A stretch of 64,000 bases of DNA from Scylla paramamosain (lineage: Eukaryota > Arthropoda > Malacostraca > Decapoda > Portunidae): NCBI RefSeq assembly GCF_035594125.1, contig NC_087181.1:14264000-14327999 (forward strand), given 5' to 3'. The notes under the pieces are model-generated. The model worked only from the letters and a program-made list of their open reading frames with translations, made no database searches and was not told the origin of the DNA. Positions 57,065 through 64,000 of this stretch are shown here, one piece after another (position 1 is the stretch's first letter; each line of letters starts with the position of its first letter). The translations under genes and the position numbers were made by a program.

Positions 57065-57700
57065 AGAACCGTTCCTCCATACCTTAACCTTTCCCACCTG
57101 CATACTCTCACTCATAAGGTAGATGACATGTGTGTTTTGAGACGTGCAGGTGTGTAGGAAGAAACAGTAGGTGGGAAAAAGACACGTATAGAAACAGCAA
57201 GAGGGAGAAAGAAAAAATTACCTCCATACTTTAACCTTTCCCATCTTTTCCACCTTTCCCACCCATAAGGAAGATTACAGGTGTGTGTTTGAGGCCATTC
57301 GCAGGTGTGTAGGGCAGATTGAAGAAAAACCCTGCCTCTATACCTTAACTTGTTCCACGTTTACAAATTGCAGGTGTGTATCTGAGACCGTATCCAGATG
57401 TGTAGGAAGGGGAAGTAGGAGGCAAAAAAAAAAAAAAAAGATAGGGAAAGAGAGAGAGAGAGGAAAAAAGATACGCCTATACTAAAACTTTTCCTACTAC
57501 CACTTATGAGGTAGATGGCAGGTGTGTTTTTGAGGCGTGTGTAGGAAGGAGAGAAAAAGAGGGAAAGAGAAAAAGAATAACTAAAGAAAAAAAAATGTTA
57601 TTATATTTCAACTTTTCTTTAGAGAGAGAGAAAAAAATATAGAGAAACTGTGCCTATATTTTAACCTTTTCCTATCTCTGCCACCTCTCCCACCTCCATA
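56945..57700. repeat. Degenerate tandem array, about five copies, period about 100-150 bp
   Basis: The anchor CAGGTGTGTNTTTGAGGC, then GTGCAGGTGTGTAGGAAGAA, recurs at about 56,990 (partial), 57,128, 57,269, 57,370 and 57,519. Between anchors come a GAGAGAAAGA-rich stretch, a CCTCCATACCTTAACCTTT-like block and a CCCACCCATAAGGTAGAT-like block in constant order. Confidence 0.83.
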
Positions 57701-58030
57701 CACGCACGAGTATAGCTTACCTTACCTTCCACCTTCTCTCGTAAACACGCGGCAAGGGGTGCAAGACAGTATAAACGTGTCTGGAAAAGGGCGCCTGTAC
57801 TTACTTATGACGGTAACAGTGCGCACCTTTGTTCCAACGCCTACACGGGGCATGCTGCACTCCCACTTCCTCCTCCTCGTCCTCCCCACCAGCACGCCCC
57901 GCTCGCTATGTGGGTCACCCCTGCCTGTCCCCTTTAGCTCCCCACCGCGTGCTTCTCAGACTATCTTCTCGCGCCTCAATCATTCAGCAAACCAAGATGT
58001 AGGAAGGAGGGTGAAGAAGGGTTGAGTGTG
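57701..58030 (+). other. Complex island with open frame, status unknown
   Basis: A plus frame from ATG 57,807 (MTVTVRTFVPTPTRGMLHSH) is open to a stop at about 58,023, about 72 codons, Pro/Ser/Leu-rich. CCCCACCAGCACGCCCCGC near 57,884 makes the area GC-rich. No domain or splice context recognised. Confidence 0.2.
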
Positions 58031-58039
58031 AGGGTGAGG

Positions 58040-58340
58040 GGAGAAAGAATGACTGATTGGTTGACTGACCGATTGAGTGTTTGCTTGCTTGACTGGCTGA
58101 CTGGCGGCGCGACTGACTAAATAACTAGCTAAGTAATGGGGGTAACCAATTAACTAAATAACTAACCAACTGATTCACCGACTAATTAACTAACTGGCTG
58201 AATAACTAACTTACTAACCAATTAAATAAATGAATAAGTAACTAAATAACCAACTAAGTAAGAAATAAGCAAGTGACCAACCAACTCCTTGACTGACTGA
58301 CTGACTGAGTGACTGACTGACAGAGTTTTGTGGCTGACTG
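58040..58340. repeat. (GACT/AACT)n degenerate tetranucleotide block
   Basis: GACTGACTGACT, AACTAACTGG and TAACTAAATAACTAA words over about 300 bp. Pure GACT is at 58,293-58,320. Confidence 0.85.
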
Positions 58341-59125
58341 ATAGGTTTCTCGGTCCCATAAGAGAGAGATTTAAGTATTAGCAACAATGACAGGGGACAA
58401 GACTGAAGCCACTTCCATTTCAGTATATTTTTATGAAGCTCGTTGACCGCTGTTTTTTCTTCTTTTTTGTGGTATTAACTAATCATCCGTACCCACGTAA
58501 CGTAACTGGCGTTGAGATTATTCATTCTTGACGGGTGAGGACAGAGGGAGGGAGCAAGGGAGGGAGGGAGGGAATGTGAATGTTGTGGGAAAAAAATTAC
58601 CCAGTGTTATATACCAAGCCGCTGACTCTTTAATAAAACAAGAGAGAGAAAAAAAAGAAAGGACAAATTAAATCAAATAAAATAAAAGTAGATAAATAAA
58701 TGAAAATAAGTCAACCAGTCAATCAATAAAGTAAAACGAAGAAATAAAAAAACGAATGCTAAGAGATAAATACATTGGTAAACAAATGAAGAAAGAAAAA
58801 AGAAAAGAGAAAGAAGGAAGAAAAAAAAAGAAAACGATTTACATAGACTCATAGGAAGAAAAAAAGAGAGAATAGAAGATAAATTCCGTCTTTTCCACCT
58901 ATTTAAAACACCACATCACAAAACTAAGCTTCCCAAAACTGCACTTGATTATAAACAAAAAGAAAAAGAGAAATCAGAACTAAAACAACCATAAAAAAAT
59001 AAACAAAAAATAAGTAAATAAATAATACAATAAAAAAAAAAAAAAACTGTGTACAAATAGTGAACACATCAACAAACCACGAACCACAGCCACGAACCAC
59101 CAGCAAGAACCCAAACAGTACATAA
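58341..59125. other. Spacer, A-rich at the right, no gene recognised
   Basis: Complex to 58,600 with GGGA repeats at 58,545-58,572, then A-rich AAATAAATGAAA-type sequence to about 59,050. Confidence 0.5.
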
Positions 59126-59310
59126 GAGAACCTCCCTCACTTCCCTTCCCTGGCCAGAGTCGTGTGGGTGGCAGCAACCGTGTCCGTACGCGTTACATAT
59201 TATACTGGCGCCTCGCTCTCGCCTTCCCCTCACGGCCCTAACCTGGTAGCGGGGCGGCGGACCTTCATTTGCATAAGGAGAGTAAGGAAGCATAGTGTAG
59301 ATCAGGGGGA
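59126..59310. other. GC-rich island with octamer motif
   Basis: Complex, CpG-containing sequence (CGTGTCCGTACGCGTTACAT at 59,178; GGTAGCGGGGCGGCGGACC at 59,245) followed by an ATTTGCAT octamer at 59,267-59,274. This recalls the octamer next to the CRE/CCAAT cluster at 19,277. Frames on both strands are open but unrecognised. Confidence 0.3.
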
Positions 59311-59334
59311 GTGCGTAAACAGGTGAATGTTTTC

Positions 59335-59640
59335 TTAGTGGACGAGCTGGGAAGGGAGCAGGAGGAGGAGGAGAAGGAGGAGAAGGGGGGAGAGTGAGGA
59401 CAAAGGGATGGTATTGGTGGGGTCGGAATAAAAGGATGAGGAGGAGAAGCAGAAGGTGTAAGTAGATTGTGGAGAGATGGATGGGGAGGTACTACTACTA
59501 CTACTACTACTACTCTACTACTCCTTTCTTCTTTTCTCTTCTACAACTTCTTTTACAACTTCTACAGCTTCTACTTTTACAACAACAACAAACACCGCCA
59601 TCACCACCACCACCACGACCACTACTTCTAAAGGTACAGA
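59335..59640. repeat. (GGA)n, (ACT)n and (ACA/CAC)n
   Basis: GGA at 59,360-59,385, ACT at 59,490-59,520, CTTCTAC-like filler, then ACA and CAC at 59,579-59,625. Confidence 0.88.
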
Positions 59641-59754
59641 GTAAAGTGGAGCCACAGGAGTACCAGGGAACACAAAGCCTCTTTACTTAAGGCCGAAGTT
59701 ACCTGTCCCAGTAGTCTACCTGATGCTGCGGGTCTCGGGTCTTAAGTCCATTAC

Positions 59755-60135
59755 ATTACTGTGGGGGGAGGGCCAGGTCGAATGTGGGAGTCCAGGTGGT
59801 GATGGAGATGAGAGTAAGGTGATGGAGTGGAGATGAAGTGGAGGAGGTGATAGAAAGAGAGATGAGTGAGTAGGTGAGGGAGTGTGCTGGGATGGAGAGG
59901 TGAGGAAGAGGGGGAGGAGGAGGTGATGGAATGGAATAACTAATAGAAGTGAAGAGGAGGTGGAGGAGTAGGTGGGGGGAGGTGAGGGTGTGATGGAGAG
60001 GGAGGATGAAGTGATGGAGATAAGAAAGTGATGAGAATGAAGTGATGAAGATGGAGGTGAAAATGAAGTGAAACAAAGATGAAGAGGAACTGATAGAGAG
60101 GATAAACGAAGGGATACTGAGGAGAAAGAAAGAAA
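59755..60135. repeat. GGTGATGGAGATGAAG-type minisatellite
   Basis: GTGATGGAGATGA, GAGGAGGTGATGGAAT and GATGAAGTGATGGAGAT words recur every 15-40 bp for nearly 380 bp. Confidence 0.78.
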
Positions 60136-60163
60136 AAAACATACACATAGATACAAGTTAAAG

Positions 60164-60164
60164 G

Positions 60165-60197
<33 letters not shown>
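60164..60197. repeat. Short (GA)n
   Basis: About 33 bp of GA. Confidence 0.93.
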
Positions 60198-60198
<1 letters not shown>

Positions 60199-60429
60199 AA
60201 GAGAAAGAAAACATCAAACGAAGCAAAAAAAAAAAAAAACGTGAATACAAAAAATTTGACACGAATAAAAAAAATAAAAAAAAGAGAAAATAAACCGCTG
60301 CGAAACAAAAAGAATAAGGAATCTAAAGTTTTCACGAAGGGGATTGTGTGCGTGGGAGTATGGAAAGGAGGACAGGCGTGACACTGACTATAAAAACACC
60401 TGACAGTTTGTAAAGGATAAGTCATGTAG

Positions 60430-61090
60430 GAAGGATGGCGAGGGAAGAAAGAAAAGAACATCAAGGAAAAAAAAATAAGAGGAGGATAAGAAAATTAAGT
60501 ATTGAGGTGAATAAATGAAAAAAAAAAAGTTACAAAAAAAATATATATAGAAGAATTTTAATGAAAACAAGAATGAAGTACGAAGAAAAAGAGTTAGAGG
60601 ACGAGATGATAAATAGATAACTAGATGAAAAACCAAGAGGAAGGAAAAAAAAAACAGATAAGAGGAGGATAAAAGGAGGATAAAAAGAGGAGACTCAGAA
60701 AATATATAGCAATCCTGGATAAATAAATAAAAAAAAAGATACAAGGAAGGAAAAAAAACGTAGAAGAATTACAATGACAACAAGAATGGAATACGAAGAA
60801 AGGGGATAGATAATAAGAGGATAACAAGAAGAGACACAGGAAGAAAACATCACAATCTTGGATAAATAAAACGAGATACAAAAAAAAAAGAGAAACTATA
60901 CGAAAAAGAGAAACTATATGTAGAGTAATTATGATAGAAACAAGAATACCAAGAAATAGGATAATAGAACGATAAGAAGAAAAGGCATAGGAAAAAAATA
61001 ACAATCTTGGATAAATAAATAAAAAAAGACAAAACAATATAGAAGAATTCAGTAATAATAATAAGAAGAACAAGAAGAAAATAATAAAAA
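60430..61090. repeat. Degenerate tandem array, four to five copies, period about 140-152 bp
   Basis: AATCTTGGATAAATAAA lies at 60,852 and 61,004 and with one change at 60,711. TAGAAGAATTACAATGACAA-like blocks with following CAAGAATGGAATACGAAGAA lie at 60,548, 60,761, 60,912 and in part 61,042. AAGAGGAGGATAA-like blocks precede. A-rich throughout; the Phe/Leu/Ser-rich minus frames are shadows. Confidence 0.85.
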
Positions 61091-61119
61091 TGATAATAAC
61101 GAATAAAAAAAACACATCA

Positions 61120-61382
61120 CCTGTCAAATTTCACCTCAACTGTACTCAAACCCCCGCACTTTACAAACCTAAAGATAGTGCTGCCTGGCTACGTGGCAAG
61201 TACCCGCCTATCCTGCATGCCATCACTCCTAGCCGCCTCGACTCTCAGGTTTCAGGAGGTGCGTGGCATAAAGACGTATTTCCCGGGACCTCTGAAACTA
61301 AGACCTGCTTGAGAACGTTGAAAGGAAAGCTCTGTCCCCCTGACCGGTACTCGATCCACCCCACAGACGCCCTTTGTGGGAG
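61120..61382 (+). other. Complex island with open frame of unknown status
   Basis: A plus frame starting at ATG 61,090 (MIITNKKNTSPVKFHLNCTQ) stays open across about 260 bp of non-repetitive sequence and then enters the GA tract. Its composition, with scattered Cys, Trp, His and Pro, looks protein-like. No domain is recognised and no splice donor precedes the GA tract. A chance frame or a fragment of an unrecognised mobile element is equally possible. Confidence 0.22.
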
Positions 61383-61383
61383 G

Positions 61384-61464
<81 letters not shown>

Positions 61465-61531
61465 GAAAGGATTAGGTATATTAGAGTAATAGATATAGAC
61501 AGATAGATAGATACAGGGATAAATAGACAGA

Positions 61532-61606
<75 letters not shown>

Positions 61607-61659
61607 CCATCCCTTCCTTCCTTCCTTCCTTCCTTCCTTCCTTCCTTCCTCCCCCACAC

Positions 61660-61748
<89 letters not shown>

Positions 61749-61750
61749 AA
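61383..61750. repeat. (GA)n, (GA)n, (CCTT)n and (CA)n
   Basis: GA at 61,383-61,461 and 61,533-61,602, CCTT at 61,611-61,650, CA at 61,663-61,747, with short GATA between the first two. Confidence 0.96.
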
Positions 61751-62125
61751 AAAGAAAAAGAAAAAATCCATTTGAATCTAGTTGAAAAACATCAACCAAA
61801 GATTTTACTTACCTGCATTTTTTTACGTCGAAATCACGTCACCTGTTCCATCAAACGAGAACGTACACACGAACACACACACACACACACACACACACAC
61901 GGGGTAGCTTTCAAGGCATGGTAAATAAGAGGAATCATACCATCACCCCCTCTCCTTCCCTTTTAGCGAAATACCCAACTCAAAAAGAAAAAAAAAAAAA
62001 AAAAAACGGGACAAAATGTGGAATGAATTAACCGCAGGCAGTTCGCTCGATTCCGAAAAGTGTCTGTGAGAAAATTTGAGTGGAAATGGAACGCCCCGTG
62101 ACGAAAATAATTAGTTTAGTCCGGA
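61751..62125. other. Spacer with short (CA)n and poly(A)
   Basis: CA at 61,874-61,900 and an A-run at 61,987-62,006. No gene recognised. Confidence 0.5.
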
Positions 62126-62127
62126 AT

Positions 62128-62129
<2 letters not shown>

Positions 62130-62178
<49 letters not shown>

Positions 62179-62389
62179 GAGAGAGACTCGTATTCAAAGA
62201 TCACACATAATTAGAAAAGTTCATGCAAGTTTTCCCTTTTTTTTCCTGTTTTCTTTTATTGACGGTGCATGATACCCGTTAGTCTGTCACTGGAATCTTG
62301 AAAACTAACCTAATCAAACTTAGAAAACCCGTAGCTTTCACTAAAACCAGTTAGAATTAGTGTAGAATGGATGCTGGAAGATTTTCAAG

Positions 62390-62433
<44 letters not shown>
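62130..62433. repeat. (GA)n tracts with complex spacer
   Basis: GA at 62,130-62,187 with one ATGA break and at 62,394-62,433. The spacer is AT-rich and unrecognised. Confidence 0.94.
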
Positions 62434-62437
<4 letters not shown>

Positions 62438-62538
62438 AACGAAATGAACGAGCGAGAAAGACAACACCGCGAGAATGAGATAGAGAAAAAGAAGTGAGAA
62501 AAAAAAAGATCAATCAGTCCTTTTAGCAACACAACACT

Positions 62539-62539
<1 letters not shown>

Positions 62540-62618
<79 letters not shown>

Positions 62619-62767
62619 AGGTTCACAGGTGCTAGTAAAATAGAGAAAATCCTTTGAGTGAAGTCACTTTACGACATTTTACAGAGATCTTTATGCGTTA
62701 GTCAGGGATGAAACAGAGGAAGGCGGAAACTCATGCATTCCGGGAAGGCAATACAAGACAGTCGATA

Positions 62768-62846
<79 letters not shown>
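62540..62846. repeat. Two (GA)n tracts
   Basis: GA at 62,540-62,621 with GGA breaks and at 62,771-62,846. Confidence 0.95.
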
Positions 62847-62849
<3 letters not shown>

Positions 62850-63029
62850 CGGCAGATGGCTGGTGGGTCAGACTCATCGTTTTACCTACGTGACACAGAA
62901 GATATTATTTTTCTTTTTTTTTCTTGTTTTTTTTCTTTTTTTCGTCTCATGCAGTGGTTACGCGGAGCCGCCTTTCCGTGTTGTCGTTATCTTTGACAGA
63001 GGTAGAAAAAGAAAACGAGGAAAAAAAAA

Positions 63030-63425
63030 AAAGTGCAATGCGGAAAACGAGGAGGAAGAGGAGGAGGAGGAGGAGGAGGAAGACAGGAATGAAAATACGA
63101 TCAGAAATCTCTAAAATGAACAAAAGTATCATAAGATCTGCTCTTTAACTCTGAAGAATTAGCAAAAGAAGAGGAAGGAGGCGGAAGAGGAGGAAAAAGA
63201 GGAGGCGTAGGAGGAGGAGGAGGTGGAGGAAGATAGGAATGTGAACACGATCAGGAACCTTTAAAATGAACAAGAATAGCATCAGATCGCCTCTTAAGTC
63301 CCAGGAATTAGCATATTCTGTAGGCGTTGAAGAAGGAGGAAGACTACGAGGAGGGTAAAGAGATCGAGAACCCTTAAGATGTGTAAAAACCAACACTGAA
63401 TCGCGTCTAAACTCAGAAAAAAATA
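63030..63425. repeat. Degenerate tandem array, three copies, period about 120-150 bp, with (GGA)n
   Basis: GGAATGAAAATACGATCAGA (63,085), GGAATGTGAACACGATCAGG (63,235) and a GTAAAGAGATCGAGAACCC block (63,355) head three copies. Each continues with a CTNTAAAATGAACAA-like block, an ATCAGATCGCCTCTTAA-like block and AGGAATTAGCA. GGA repeats lie between copies. Confidence 0.85.
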
Positions 63426-63439
63426 ACTTGTTTTGAAGT

Positions 63440-63700
63440 GGAGGAAAAAATATAAGAAAAAATAGAGTTGGAGAGAAATAAAAGCTAACGAGGGAGTAGT
63501 GGGATCAGAATGTCTATAGGTGTACAAACGAGGATTGGAGTCTGGAATCAGTATATAATGAAGTTAATTATACGTATAGAAGAAATATAAGAGAAAGGAG
63601 AGTTGGGGGAGAAATAATAGGTAACGAGGAAATAGTGTGATTAGAATGTCTATAGGTGTACTAAGAAGGGTTGGAATTTCTTTGAACTCTTAGAAAAAAA
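63440..63700. repeat. Tandem duplication, period about 136 bp
   Basis: AGAATGTCTATAGGTGTAC occurs at 63,507 and 63,643. The preceding 60-65 bp (AGAGTTGGAGAGAAATAA and AGAGTTGGGGGAGAAATAA; TAACGAGG) and the following GGATTGGA/GGGTTGGA also match. Confidence 0.9.
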
Positions 63701-64000
63701 AATTAAGTTGAGAAAGTGAAAGTGAATCAGAAGTAAACCAATAATAATCCTGATAATAAACTGATAAATGACGAAGAAAAAAGAACAGTAAAAAAAAAAA
63801 CACAGAATGTAGAATTAGAATACAAGGAAATGCTTAACAACAAAGGGAGGAATAAAAACACACAAACATAAAAAAAAAAAAAAATAATAATAATAATAAA
63901 TCAATCAATAAATGTGAAAACAAACATTACAGATACAGACTTAGAACAGAAGAAAACACATGACAACGAACGAAGAAACACACCAAACACTAAATAAAAC
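63701..64000. other. A-rich end of window
   Basis: A-rich low-complexity sequence with an (AAT)n run at 63,884-63,899. No gene recognised. Confidence 0.55.

Overview
The window is eukaryotic and almost certainly arthropod. It is saturated with simple-sequence repeats: roughly sixty (GA)n/(CT)n tracts of about 35-145 bp, many (CA)n/(GT)n tracts, and trinucleotide runs (ATT, ACT, GGA, CAC). Telomere-type TTAGG/CCTAA pentamers occur at several interior places. Three kinds of decayed non-LTR retrotransposon (LINE) fragment can be read in translation, and from memory their protein sequences resemble elements common in decapod crustacean (crab/shrimp) genomes. A decapod source is therefore my best guess; nothing in the window proves it.

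I see no credible complete protein-coding gene. Nearly all long open frames are dipeptide or homopolymer translations of microsatellites (Arg-Glu, Ser-Leu, Cys-Val, His-Thr, poly-Ile and so on). A few non-repetitive islands could hold an exon, promoter or conserved non-coding element: 19,270-19,500, 26,195-26,430, 26,690-27,075, 28,030-28,255, 33,100-33,480, 38,440-38,660, 48,430-48,520, 53,580-53,790, 56,470-56,700, 57,700-58,030, 59,130-59,300 and 61,120-61,380. None could be tied to a known gene.

Layout. 0-7 kb: microsatellites, an AT-rich degenerate tandem array (2.2-3.0 kb), GGA-rich repeats and a CCTAA block (5.4 kb). 7-10 kb: a LINE remnant followed by three successive degenerate tandem arrays. 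10-19 kb: purine- or pyrimidine-rich and trinucleotide repeats, a TTAGG-like block (12 kb) and a fifth array (15.4-15.95 kb). 19-24 kb: a promoter-like cluster of CRE and CCAAT motifs (19.34-19.47 kb), dense GA tracts and the best-preserved LINE fragment (21.26-22.1 kb, minus strand). 24-30 kb: another array, the two most unusual GC-rich islands, CA tracts and a (TA)n block of about 230 bp. 30-45 kb: LINE remnants at 31.9 and 39.0 kb, several arrays and a tRNA-like SINE relic at 40.7 kb. 45-64 kb: more microsatellites, a dispersed repeat shared with 3.5 kb, and arrays at 51.2, 57.0, 60.4, 63.0 and 63.4 kb.

The main unexpected pattern is at an intermediate scale. More than a dozen unrelated stretches of otherwise ordinary sequence have each been tandemly duplicated with an imprecise period of about 100-165 bp and have then diverged heavily. 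Together with duplicated microsatellite-plus-flank units of the same size (for example 4.7, 51.0 and 52.7 kb), this suggests that short segmental tandem duplication, as well as slippage, has shaped the window.
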